A DNA stretch of 64,000 bases from Burkholderiales bacterium (GTDB lineage: Bacteria > Pseudomonadota > Gammaproteobacteria > Burkholderiales > Burkholderiaceae_C), in NCBI GenBank assembly GCA_016703325.1, contig JADJCH010000026.1, positions 6,990 through 70,989 on the forward strand, read 5' to 3'. Positions within the stretch are counted from its first letter, which is position 1. Every line of letters begins with the position of its first letter. A program made the translations under genes and the position numbers. This document shows, piece after piece, positions 8,720 through 16,972 of the stretch. Below the pieces are notes generated by a model that saw only the letters and a list, made by a program, of their open reading frames with translations, ran no database searches and was not told the DNA's origin.

Positions 8720-10486
8720 ATGGCCGACCCGACACACCCGCAGCTCTGGGCGCCGCCGCCGTGCGACGCCATCCACCGCCTTGCATGGACGGGCGCCGAT
8801 CGCCGATGGCGGCGGCGGTGGCTGGCCGGCTTGGTCATGTTGGGCTTGTCAACGGCAGCCTCGGCGCTTCCGGTAGCCGCATCGGCGCCGGGCGCCGCTG
8901 CGGCGGTCGCAGCGGTCGCGGCCTCTGCCCCCGCCAAAGCGCTGCGCAGCACGGCCGACCACAGCAAGTTCAAGGAACTGCAGGGGCCCTTCCAGAGCGG
9001 CGAAGAGGTCACCAAGGTCTGCATCGGCTGCCACACCGAGGCCGCCCGGCAGGTGATGGGCACACGCCACTGGACCTGGGAATACACCAACCCGCAGACG
9101 GGGCAGAAGCTGGGCAAGAAGACCATGCTCAACAGCTTCTGCATCGGTGACCGCTCCAACGAGGCCTTCTGCCAGTCCTGCCACGTCGGCTACGGCTGGA
9201 AGGACGCCAGCTTCGACTTCAAGGCCGAGTCCAAGGTGGACTGCCTGGTCTGTCACCACACCGGCGGCTACAAGAAGCCTGCCGGGCTGGCCGGCGAGGT
9301 GCCCACCGTGCGCACCGAATACCCGCCGGGGTCGGGCAAGTTCTTCGACCCGGTGGATCTGGCCCGGGTGGCGCAGGCCATCGGCAAGACCAGCACGGCC
9401 ACCTGCGGCAGCTGCCACTACTACGGCGGCGGCGGTGATGGGGTCAAACACGGCGACCTGGATTCCTCGCTGAACCGCGCCAGCCGCGAGCTGGACGTGC
9501 ACATGGCCAGCAAGGCCCAGGGCGGCGCCGGTTTCAGCTGCGCGACCTGCCACCAGTCCGACGGCCACAAAATCGCCGGCAGCCGCATCACCATGACGGC
9601 CTCCGACCCGCATGGGCCGATGCTGCGCGGCGACAGCGTGCACAACAGTGGGCGCAATGCCGCCAGCTGCCAGTCCTGCCACGGCGACAAGCCGCACAAG
9701 CAGGGGCTGCTGCAGGTCGAGCTGCTGAACAACCACACCAACAAGCTGGCCTGCCAAAGCTGCCACGTGCCCGCCTTCGCGCGCGGCGGCGTGGCCACCA
9801 AGATGGCCTGGGACTGGTCCACCGCCGGCCGTCTCACGCCGGAGGGCAAGCCCATCCAGAAGAAGGACGCACACGGCCATGTGATCTACGACAGCAGGAA
9901 GGGCGACTTCAAGCTGGGAGAGAACGTGGTGCCGGAGTACCTCTGGTTCAACGGCCGGGTGACCTACACCACGCAGGAGGACAAGATCCGGGGCGGCAGC
10001 GTGGTGAAGATCAACACCTTCCACGGCAGCCCGGACGACCCGGCTGCGCGCATCTGGCCGGTCAAGCGCTTCCAGGGCAAGCAGCCCTACGACCTGGTGC
10101 ACGGTCACCTGCTGGTGCCGCACACCGCCACGCCGGACGACAGCGCCTTCTGGTTCAACTTCGACTGGCCCAAGGCCCTGCAGGCAGGTGCCGAGGCGAC
10201 CGGCAAGGCATACAGCGGCCGGCACGACTTCATCGCCACCGAGATGCTCTGGCCCATCACGCACATGGTGGCGCCCAAGGAGCAGGCGCTGCGCTGCTCG
10301 CAGTGCCATACCGGCGCCGCACAAAGCCGGCTGGGCAGTCTGGCGGGGGTCTACCTGCCGGCACGCGATGCTCACCCCTGGATTGATCGCATCGGGTGGC
10401 TGGCCGTGCTCGCCGCGCTGGCCGGCGTGGCCGTTCATGCCCTGGCCCGCATCGTGACGGCTCGTCGCAGCCCCGCCGCCCACTGA
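8720..10486 (+). CDS. otr: octaheme c-type cytochrome, tetrathionate reductase family
   Basis: Predicted periplasmic multiheme reductase of the family that includes Shewanella octaheme tetrathionate reductase, which also reduces nitrite and hydroxylamine in vitro. The 588-residue protein has exactly eight CXXCH motifs (CIGCH, CQSCH, CLVCH, CGSCH, CATCH, CQSCH, CQSCH, CSQCH). A hydrophobic N-terminal segment at about 34-55 serves for export, and a C-terminal hydrophobic helix just before the end may anchor it in the membrane. Start at ATG 8720, behind CCAGGAG and downstream of the promoter motif. The cytochrome b gene follows 20 bp later, suggesting quinol-linked electron supply. The physiological substrate is inferred only. 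Confidence 0.92.
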   Translation: MADPTHPQLWAPPPCDAIHRLAWTGADRRWRRRWLAGLVMLGLSTAASALPVAASAPGAAAAVAAVAASAPAKALRSTADHSKFKELQGPFQSGEEVTKVCIGCHTEAARQVMGTRHWTWEYTNPQTGQKLGKKTMLNSFCIGDRSNEAFCQSCHVGYGWKDASFDFKAESKVDCLVCHHTGGYKKPAGLAGEVPTVRTEYPPGSGKFFDPVDLARVAQAIGKTSTATCGSCHYYGGGGDGVKHGDLDSSLNRASRELDVHMASKAQGGAGFSCATCHQSDGHKIAGSRITMTASDPHGPMLRGDSVHNSGRNAASCQSCHGDKPHKQGLLQVELLNNHTNKLACQSCHVPAFARGGVATKMAWDWSTAGRLTPEGKPIQKKDAHGHVIYDSRKGDFKLGENVVPEYLWFNGRVTYTTQEDKIRGGSVVKINTFHGSPDDPAARIWPVKRFQGKQPYDLVHGHLLVPHTATPDDSAFWFNFDWPKALQAGAEATGKAYSGRHDFIATEMLWPITHMVAPKEQALRCSQCHTGAAQSRLGSLAGVYLPARDAHPWIDRIGWLAVLAALAGVAVHALARIVTARRSPAAH

Positions 10487-10506
10487 CCCGCTCCCGGAGC
10501 TTCGCC

Positions 10507-11166
10507 ATGTCCACGATCGCCTCCTCGATCCATCCCGACGCAGGCACCGCCACGCCGGGCCGCATCTACATCTTTAAGCGCTATGAGCGCTTCTGGCACT
10601 GGTCACAGGCCGCGCTGATCATCACGATGCTGGTCACCGGCTTCGAGGTGCACGGCAGTCATCAGCTGCTCGGCTTCGGCCGGGCCGTGCGGCTGCACAC
10701 CCTGGCCGCCTGGGCGCTGCTGCTGCTGTGGGCCTTCACGATCTTCTGGCAGTTCACCACCGGTGAGTGGCGGCAGTACCTGCCCACGCTGAAGAAGGTG
10801 GACGCGATGGCGCGCTACTACGCCTGGGGCATGTTCCGCGGCACGCCGCACCCCTATCAGAAGACGGTGCAGCGCAAGCACAACCCCCTGCAGCGGCTGG
10901 CCTACCTGGCGCTGCTGGCGATGGTGTCGCCGCTGATCTGGGGCTCGGGGCTGCTGTACCTGTTCCGGGCCTTCTGGCCACAGTTCGGCGTCGACCGCTG
11001 GCTGACCCTCGAGTGGGTGGCCTGGGCGCACACGGCCGGCGCCTTCATGATGCTGACCTTCTTCATCGTGCACGTCTACCTGACCACCACCGGCCACACG
11101 CCCACCGCGCACATCAAGTCGATGATCACCGGCTGGGAAGACGTCGACGAACCCGGCGCTCACTGA
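10507..11166 (+). CDS. cytochrome b/b6-type membrane subunit
   Basis: 219-residue membrane protein like the gamma subunits of formate dehydrogenase or thiosulfate reductase. It opens YIFKRYERFWHWSQAALII and has about four membrane segments with paired histidines (FWHWSQA, RLHTLAAW, VAWAHTAGAF, FFIVHVYLTTTGH) suited to binding two b hemes. It should pass electrons between quinol and the periplasmic octaheme cytochrome encoded just upstream. The Rieske gene follows after 54 bp. Confidence 0.88.
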   Translation: MSTIASSIHPDAGTATPGRIYIFKRYERFWHWSQAALIITMLVTGFEVHGSHQLLGFGRAVRLHTLAAWALLLLWAFTIFWQFTTGEWRQYLPTLKKVDAMARYYAWGMFRGTPHPYQKTVQRKHNPLQRLAYLALLAMVSPLIWGSGLLYLFRAFWPQFGVDRWLTLEWVAWAHTAGAFMMLTFFIVHVYLTTTGHTPTAHIKSMITGWEDVDEPGAH

Positions 11167-11220
11167 GCCCGAGCCACCCCCCGGCCCCTTGGGTCTCACC
11201 TCCTCCTGCAAGGATCCGCC

Positions 11221-11838
11221 ATGTCCCATGTCGCCACCCTGGCGTCCCCTTCCGCCTCCGGCCCCGACGATCCCGAGCGTCGCGTCTGGCTGCTGGCCTC
11301 CGGCGCAGCCGGCGCGGCGGCGGTGGCGGCCACTGCCGTGCCGTTGGTCTCCAGCTTCGCGCCCAGCGACCGCGCCCGAGCCGCAGGCGCGGCGGTGGAG
11401 GTGGACGTGAGCGACATCCCGCCCGGTGGCATGAAGACGGTGGAATGGCGCGGCAAGCCGGTGTGGATCCTGCGCCGCACACCCGAGCAACTGGCGGCGC
11501 TGACAGGGCATGAGGCCGATCTGGCCGACCCGCAGTCGGTGGTGGACCAGCAGCCCGAATACGCCCGCAACCCGGCCCGGGCGGTGCGACCGGAGGTGTT
11601 TGTCGCCATCGGCATCTGCACCCACCTCGGCTGCTCACCCAATGCGGTGGCCGCCGCCAGCGGCCACCCCAGCGTGCCCACCGACTGGCCGGGCGGCTTC
11701 TTCTGCCCCTGCCACGGCTCGACCTTCGACTTGGCCGGCCGCGTGTTCAAGAACAAACCGGCGCCGACCAATCTGGAGATCCCGCCACATGGCTGGCTCG
11801 GTGCGGCCAAGCTGCGCATCGGCGAGGATCAGTCCTGA
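11221..11838 (+). CDS. Rieske [2Fe-2S] protein, PetA-like
   Basis: 205 residues resembling the bc1-complex Rieske subunit: an N-terminal RRVWLLASGAAGAAA membrane or Tat-type segment, the PVWILRRTPEQLAAL strand, and the cluster ligands in CTHLGCSP and CPCHGSTFD. No cytochrome b/c1 partner of a bc1 complex is nearby, so this is probably a dedicated paralogue serving the octaheme cytochrome and cytochrome b encoded upstream. That role is an inference from context; the family assignment is secure. Confidence 0.9.
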   Translation: MSHVATLASPSASGPDDPERRVWLLASGAAGAAAVAATAVPLVSSFAPSDRARAAGAAVEVDVSDIPPGGMKTVEWRGKPVWILRRTPEQLAALTGHEADLADPQSVVDQQPEYARNPARAVRPEVFVAIGICTHLGCSPNAVAAASGHPSVPTDWPGGFFCPCHGSTFDLAGRVFKNKPAPTNLEIPPHGWLGAAKLRIGEDQS

Positions 11839-11849
11839 GGAGCGCCGGC

Positions 11850-12284
11850 GTGAACACACCCTACGCCCTGCTGGTCGAGTTGGCTCAACCGATGGCTGAG
11901 GCGACCGCTGTGCTGCGTGCGGCGCTGGCGGCCGAGCAGATGGGCATCGTCAGCGAGGTGGACCTGCAGGCGTCCCTGAAGGCCCAGCTCGGTGTGGACA
12001 CCCCACCGCAGCGCCTGCTGGGAGTGTGCAGCCCGCGGGTGGTGCATGTGCTCACCCGGGCCGAGCCGGACATCGCGGCTCTGCTGCCCTGCGGCTGTGC
12101 CGTCAGCGAGCCGGTGCCGGGACTCACCCGCATTGCAATGCAGGACCCGCGGCTGATCGGTGCGGCCACCAACAACCCCGAAGTGCGCGCCGCCTGCGAG
12201 CTGGCCCGTGCTGCGCTGCGCCGGGTGGCCGACCGTCTTGCCTTCCCTTCGTCAACCCTCTCTGCACAGGAATCCCTCCCATGA
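11850..12284 (+). CDS. DUF302 domain protein
   Basis: 144-residue soluble protein with the DUF302 pattern: an early hydrophobic strand, EMGI-like AAEQMGIVSEVDLQASLKAQLG, LLGVCSPR, and LLPCGCAVSEPVPG. Function unknown; the family is common beside sulfur and thiol-redox genes. It starts with GTG at 11850 behind TGAGGAG and ends with an ATGA overlap into the DsrE-like gene, so the two are probably translated together. Confidence 0.82.
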   Translation: MNTPYALLVELAQPMAEATAVLRAALAAEQMGIVSEVDLQASLKAQLGVDTPPQRLLGVCSPRVVHVLTRAEPDIAALLPCGCAVSEPVPGLTRIAMQDPRLIGAATNNPEVRAACELARAALRRVADRLAFPSSTLSAQESLP

Positions 12285-12694
12285 AGAAGTCCCTCCTTGT
12301 CGCATCCCTGCTGTCCTGCGCTGCGTTGGTGGCCCGGGCCGACGAACTGTTTGTCTCGATTCACTCGGCCGGCGCCATGGCGCAGGGCGCCGGCCTGGTG
12401 CTGGCGGGACAGGCGCTGGAGCAGAAGGTGCCGGTGCGTGTGCTGCTGTGCGACGCGGCAGGTGATGTGGCCCTGCAAGGCCAGGAGATGCCGGCACTGA
12501 AGCCGCGCAATGTCACACCGCAGCAACTGCTTAAGAACCTTCTGGCCGCCGGTGCGAAGGTCGAGGTCTGTGCCTTGTATCTGCCCAACCGCGGCAGGCT
12601 GCCCACCGATTTGCTGGCAGGCGTCGCTCCGGCCAAGCCAGCGGACGTGGCCGCCCATCTGATGAAGCCAGGCGTACGCACGCTGGCGTTCTGA
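12281..12694 (+). CDS. periplasmic DsrE-like protein
   Basis: 137 residues beginning MKKSLLVASLLSCAALVARA, a clear signal peptide. The mature part has the DsrE/DsrF pattern (FVSIHSAGAMAQGAGLVLAGQAL, VPVRVLLCDAAGDVAL, LLAAGAKVEVCALYLPNRG) with two cysteines in positions typical of sulfur-carrier relatives. A sulfur-trafficking role in the periplasm fits the octaheme cytochrome operon but is inferred. Last gene of unit 2. Confidence 0.82.
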   Translation: MKKSLLVASLLSCAALVARADELFVSIHSAGAMAQGAGLVLAGQALEQKVPVRVLLCDAAGDVALQGQEMPALKPRNVTPQQLLKNLLAAGAKVEVCALYLPNRGRLPTDLLAGVAPAKPADVAAHLMKPGVRTLAF

Positions 12695-12741
12695 TGCCAG
12701 GTTCAGGCGGGGTCGTCGCATTGCATCGCCCCGTGTCACCG

Positions 12742-12771
12742 ACAGTTTTGGCGCGAACTGTCATTTGTGGC
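12742..12771 (+). promoter_or_regulatory. candidate activator-binding element upstream of ccoG
   Basis: Twenty of 30 positions match the element at 5323-5352. It overlaps an inverted repeat GACAGTT-N8-AACTGTC (12741-12762) and begins 117 bp before the promoter motif at 12859. Spacing and sequence conservation suggest a binding site for the activator encoded at 3906-5288. Confidence 0.5.
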
Positions 12772-12775
12772 GGAG

Positions 12776-12789
12776 TTGACATCGGTCAA
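12776..12789 (+). promoter_or_regulatory. FNR/Anr-like palindrome upstream of ccoG
   Basis: TTGAC-ATCG-GTCAA is a perfect inverted repeat that fits the FNR consensus TTGAT-N4-ATCAA with one change in each half. ccoG genes are often oxygen-regulated. It may instead be part of the longer conserved upstream element, since similar bases (TTGA-ATC) follow the copy at 5323. Confidence 0.45.
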
Positions 12790-12858
12790 GACACAAGCAA
12801 GGATCGCCTTCACGCTGCAAGTCCTTGTTCTTCATGATGTTCTGCATGAGGGCTCGGG

Positions 12859-12876
12859 TGGCACGCAACTTGATAC
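12859..12876 (+). promoter_or_regulatory. sigma-54-like promoter of ccoG
   Basis: Third copy of TGGCACG-N4-TTGATAC, 84 bp upstream of the ccoG ATG. Confidence 0.6.
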
Positions 12877-12959
12877 CTTTGGAGGCATGAGATCGGCCTT
12901 CCCGCGTCGACCCTGCTTCCAACCCTTGCCTCCCGCCCCTTCAGCCAGCGAAACGTTCC

Positions 12960-14405
12960 ATGAGCCAGCCCCCCTCCGCACCAGCGACTCCTCCCCCCGA
13001 CGCCGGGGTCAAGCTCGTTTCGCTGTATCAGCCGCACAAAAAAATCTACGCCAAGGCGGTCGAAGGCCGCTTCAACAACTGGCGCTGGGTGTTTGTCTGG
13101 CTCACGCAGATCATCTTCTACGGTCTGCCCTGGATGATGTGGAACGACCGCCAGGCCATGCTGTTCGAGCTCACCAGCCGGCGCTTCTACATCTTCGGCC
13201 TGGTTCTGTACCCGCAGGACTTCATCTATCTGACGGCGCTGCTGCTGGTTTCGGCCTATGGCCTGTTCCTTTTTACTGCGGTGGCCGGTCGCCTGTGGTG
13301 TGGCTACGCCTGCCCGCAGACGGTCTACACCGAGATCTTCATGTGGATCGAACGCAAGTTCGAGGGCGACCGTGTCAAGCGCATGAAGCTGGACCAGGCG
13401 CCCTGGAGCAGCGACAAACTCTGGCGCAAGACCGGCAAACATGCGGCCTGGATCGTCTTCTCCCTGTGGACCGGCTTCACCCTGGTGGGCTACTTCACCC
13501 CCATCCGTGATCTGGCCGCCGCGGCGCTGACGCTGTCCTTCGGGCCCTGGGAGTGGTTCTGGATCCCCTTCTACGGTTTTGCCACCTGGGGCAATGCCGG
13601 CTTCATGCGCGAGCAGGTGTGCAAGTACATGTGCCCCTATGCGCGCTTCCAGAGTGCGATGTTCGACAAGGACACCCTCATCATCACCTACGACGCCGAA
13701 CGCGGTGAGCCGCGTGGCTCCCGCTCCAAGAAGGCCGACCCCAAGGCGCTGGGGCTGGGATCCTGTGTGGACTGCAACCTGTGCGTGCAGGTCTGCCCCA
13801 CCGGCATCGACATCCGCAAGGGTCTGCAGTACGAGTGCATCGGCTGCGCGGCCTGCATCGACGTCTGCGACGAGGTGATGGGCAAGATGGGCTACGCCAA
13901 GGGCCTCGTGCGCTACGACACCGAAAACGGCCTGGAGCAGCACCTGGACCGCACCCAGACCCTGCGCCGCATCTTCCGCCCGCGTGTGCTGATCTACACC
14001 GCGGTGATGATCCTGATCTGCACCGCCGTGGGGGCCAGTCTGGCGCTGCGCACCCCCTTCAAGGCCGACATCGTGCGCGACCGCGCCTCGTTGGCCCGCG
14101 TGGTGGAGGAGGGCTGGGTGGAAAACGTCTACCGCCTGCAGATCATGAACGCCGCGGAGTCGAAACAGACCTACGACCTGAAGGTGGACGGACTGCCCGG
14201 CCTGGCGCTGATCGACTTCCGCCCGCAGACGCTGGGCCCGGCCGAAGCCCGCTGGGTGACCGTGTCGCTGCGTGTGCCGCCGGAGACGGCGGGGGCGACG
14301 AAGGCGGGTGCGCACGAAGTGCACTTCACCATCGAGCGTGTCGCCAGCGCCACCGATGGGGCGGTTTCGCTGCGCGAGAAGACCACCTTCATGCTGCCGA
14401 GGTAA
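12960..14405 (+). CDS. ccoG: cytochrome c oxidase accessory protein CcoG
   Basis: 481-residue membrane ferredoxin of the FixG/CcoG family, implicated in copper handling for cbb3 oxidase assembly. N-terminal membrane segments are followed by WCGYACPQTVYTE and then two [4Fe-4S] motifs, CVDCNLCVQVCPTGIDI and CIGCAACIDVC. Another membrane helix (LIYTAVMILICTAVGASLAL) precedes an Ig-like periplasmic C-terminal domain. No ccoNOQP is in the window. Its own sigma-54-like promoter and FNR-like box suggest joint control with the octaheme cytochrome unit, so here it may serve that pathway. Confidence 0.95.
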   Translation: MSQPPSAPATPPPDAGVKLVSLYQPHKKIYAKAVEGRFNNWRWVFVWLTQIIFYGLPWMMWNDRQAMLFELTSRRFYIFGLVLYPQDFIYLTALLLVSAYGLFLFTAVAGRLWCGYACPQTVYTEIFMWIERKFEGDRVKRMKLDQAPWSSDKLWRKTGKHAAWIVFSLWTGFTLVGYFTPIRDLAAAALTLSFGPWEWFWIPFYGFATWGNAGFMREQVCKYMCPYARFQSAMFDKDTLIITYDAERGEPRGSRSKKADPKALGLGSCVDCNLCVQVCPTGIDIRKGLQYECIGCAACIDVCDEVMGKMGYAKGLVRYDTENGLEQHLDRTQTLRRIFRPRVLIYTAVMILICTAVGASLALRTPFKADIVRDRASLARVVEEGWVENVYRLQIMNAAESKQTYDLKVDGLPGLALIDFRPQTLGPAEARWVTVSLRVPPETAGATKAGAHEVHFTIERVASATDGAVSLREKTTFMLPR

Positions 14406-14554
14406 GTGCGCTAAACGATCGGCCAGTGCGGGACTGCTGCCCAAATTGTCACAATCTCACCTGAACAGGGGGGGCGCGCAACGGCGTTGAAGCAAACTGC
14501 TGGCAACATTCCAGGGGTTCGGCTGGTGCCGATGTTCCCGTTCTGGAGTGTTGC

Positions 14555-15598
14555 GTGCAAACAGGCTCGGTCAGTCGTTACGGTTGGGTGGATATTGCGA
14601 AGGGCATCTGCATCGTTGCAGTGGTCTGCTACTACGCGAACACCTACCTTGGTTATTTGCGTCCAGACACAGGGTGGCTGTCTCACTGGGCCCAGTTCGC
14701 GCGGCCCTTCCGGATGCCGGACTTTTTCCTGCTGTCGGGTCTGTTCCTGTCCAGAGTGATCGACCGACCCTGGCGTTCGTACATCGACACCAAGGTCGTT
14801 CACTACGTCTATTTTCTGGTGCTCTGGTCGGCGTTGTACTTTGCCTGGCGCGTGGCGAGTGGAGAGTTGCAGACCACCGGGGCCGTGCCGCTGGTCAAGC
14901 ACTACATCTACTTCCTGATTTACCCGATGGCTGCACTCTGGTTCATCCAGACGCTGGCGGCCTTCTTTGTGGTGACCCGGTTGCTGCGCAAGGTGCCGAC
15001 CGTTGCACTGGTGGCTCTGGCGGCGGTGGGGATGCTGTCCAGGTTTCACACCGGATTCAGCCCGGTGGACAATTTCCTCGAGTACTACGTCTTTTTCGTG
15101 ATCGGTGCGCGACTGGCTGAGCCCCTGTTCCACTGGGCCGATGCGGCCGGCCGCCAACCGCGCCTTGCTCTGGCGGGCTTTGGGGTCTGGGTGCTGTTGA
15201 ACCTCTGGGTCACCGGACAGGGCTGGAACAAGGTGCAGGGTGTCGATCTGCCCTGGAGCATGGTCTGCATCCTCGCAGTGATCGCCCTGAGCCGACTGCT
15301 GTCCGACTCGAAGACGCCCGTGGTTCAGGCGCTGCGTTACCTGGGCCGCAATTCCATTGTGGTGTACCTTGGTTTCTACCTTCCGCTGCTGCTGGCGTTC
15401 GAGCTGCTCGGGACGGGGGTCAAGACCTGGCAAGCGGATGTGTTGGGTCTTCTGTTGGTTGTCGTCGGGGTCGGTTCTGCCCTGCTTCTGCACGAGGCCA
15501 CTCGCCGCAATGCCTTGCGGTTTCTGTTCGATCGACCGGCGTGGGCGCGCCTGGTGTCGGGACGCTCCGGCGCCGCAGTGGCGCGGGGCGAGGCCTGA
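14555..15598 (+). CDS. acyltransferase-3-type membrane protein
   Basis: 347 residues, about ten membrane helices, opening GWVDIAKGICIVAVVCYYANTYLG, the start typical of acyltransferase-3/OpgC-type O-acyltransferases. It probably acylates a surface carbohydrate. It starts with GTG at 14555 behind TTCTGGAG; no ATG near the start fits. The two downstream GNAT-like genes on the same strand suggest a small surface-polysaccharide modification group. Confidence 0.82.
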   Translation: MQTGSVSRYGWVDIAKGICIVAVVCYYANTYLGYLRPDTGWLSHWAQFARPFRMPDFFLLSGLFLSRVIDRPWRSYIDTKVVHYVYFLVLWSALYFAWRVASGELQTTGAVPLVKHYIYFLIYPMAALWFIQTLAAFFVVTRLLRKVPTVALVALAAVGMLSRFHTGFSPVDNFLEYYVFFVIGARLAEPLFHWADAAGRQPRLALAGFGVWVLLNLWVTGQGWNKVQGVDLPWSMVCILAVIALSRLLSDSKTPVVQALRYLGRNSIVVYLGFYLPLLLAFELLGTGVKTWQADVLGLLLVVVGVGSALLLHEATRRNALRFLFDRPAWARLVSGRSGAAVARGEA

Positions 15599-15640
15599 TC
15601 GGTTGCTGTTGGGATTCGACGGTGGTGCGCTGCGGGGCGC

Positions 15641-16867
15641 ATGCAGTTTTCAATGGACAAGGGTGATGCCGAGATGGCCGATTTCGATTTCAGTTTTGAA
15701 CCCATGCCGGCACGTGAACGGCTGGAACAGTGGTGGTGTGATCTGGAGCCGCGCAGCAATGCGGGCTTTTTCCTGAGTTGGACCTGGATCGGCAACTGGT
15801 TGGAGCACCTGCCTGCCCATTTGCGTCCCTGGCTGCTGATGGCGCGGCAGGGCGGCGAGGTGGTTGGGTTGGCCTTGCTGGTGCCGCAGCGGCGCACGCT
15901 GGGAAAGTTTCCGATCTGCCAGTCCTGGTACCTGCACAGTGAAGGCAGCACCGAGTTCAATGCGGCGACGGTCGAACACAACGACTTCCTGGTGGACCGT
16001 CGCTACGGAGACCGCCTGCGCACCGCCATGCTGGAGCACTGGGCACGCAGCGTCGGTCGGTCGTCGGAGCTGCGGTTGGTCGGCCTCACCGCCGAAGGTT
16101 GGCCAGAGACCATCACGGCGGGTCTGCGCCGGGTCATCGACCAGCGGCCGTCGTTCAGCATCGACCTGAACCTGGTTCGGGCCAAGGCGGGGGACTTCAC
16201 CTCGGTGGTGAGCGGCCACGCCCGGCGTTTCATCCGTCGCAGCCTGAAGGAGTACGCCACACTGGGCCCGGTGGTGGTCGAAGAGGCCCAGGATGCACCT
16301 CAGGCGCTGCGATTCTTCGAGCGCATGGTGGCCCTGCACCAGGCACGCTGGACGGCACTGGGGGAAACCGGTTCGTTCAAGACCGCCTACCGACTGAGCG
16401 TGCACCGCGGCCTGATCGAGCGCGGTGTGCCGCGCGGCGAAGTGCAATTGCTGCGAGTGGCTGCAGGCCAGAGCGACATCGGCTACCTCTACAGCTTCGT
16501 GCGCGGGGATCACCTCTATGTGTTCCAGTCAGGTTTTGACTACGGACTGTTGGAAAAGCACGGTCGACCGGGTCTGGTCACCCACACCTTGGGGGTGCAG
16601 CACAACGCCGCGAAGGGTTTCCGTCTGTACGATCTGATGGCGGGTGAATCTCAGTACAAGCAGACCATCGCCACCCATACGGAGACGATGACCTGGCTGG
16701 TGCTGCGCAAGCCGTCCCTTCGATTTGCCGCCGAGTCCGCGGCATTGACCGTGCTGAAGCGGTGGCGCGCCTGGCGCGACCAGCGCAACGCAACAGGCGC
16801 ATCGGATTCGAAGGGCGCGCCAACGGCAGAACAGGATGACTTGGCGCATCCGGTGCAAGGGGCCTGA
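15641..16867 (+). CDS. GNAT-family acyltransferase, CelD/BcsL-like
   Basis: 408-residue cytosolic protein of the CelD/BcsL-like acetyltransferase family seen in polysaccharide clusters. Features: FFLSWTWIGNWLEHLP near the N terminus, and the GNAT core around residues 240-340 (LRVAAGQSDIGYLYSFVRGDHLYVFQSG, then GFRLYDLMAGESQYK). Start at ATG 15641; ATGs at 15653 and 15674 are possible. It lies 42 bp after the acyltransferase gene and is paralogous to the next gene. Substrate unknown. Confidence 0.78.
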   Translation: MQFSMDKGDAEMADFDFSFEPMPARERLEQWWCDLEPRSNAGFFLSWTWIGNWLEHLPAHLRPWLLMARQGGEVVGLALLVPQRRTLGKFPICQSWYLHSEGSTEFNAATVEHNDFLVDRRYGDRLRTAMLEHWARSVGRSSELRLVGLTAEGWPETITAGLRRVIDQRPSFSIDLNLVRAKAGDFTSVVSGHARRFIRRSLKEYATLGPVVVEEAQDAPQALRFFERMVALHQARWTALGETGSFKTAYRLSVHRGLIERGVPRGEVQLLRVAAGQSDIGYLYSFVRGDHLYVFQSGFDYGLLEKHGRPGLVTHTLGVQHNAAKGFRLYDLMAGESQYKQTIATHTETMTWLVLRKPSLRFAAESAALTVLKRWRAWRDQRNATGASDSKGAPTAEQDDLAHPVQGA

Positions 16868-16972
16868 GGCTTCTGCAGCCGGGTCCAGCCAGAGGTCCGG
16901 CGCCACGCGGGGGGTGCTGGAGCCCATGGAACCGTCCGATCGCAATCCCGGCTGTCAGAGTCTGAAGAAGCC

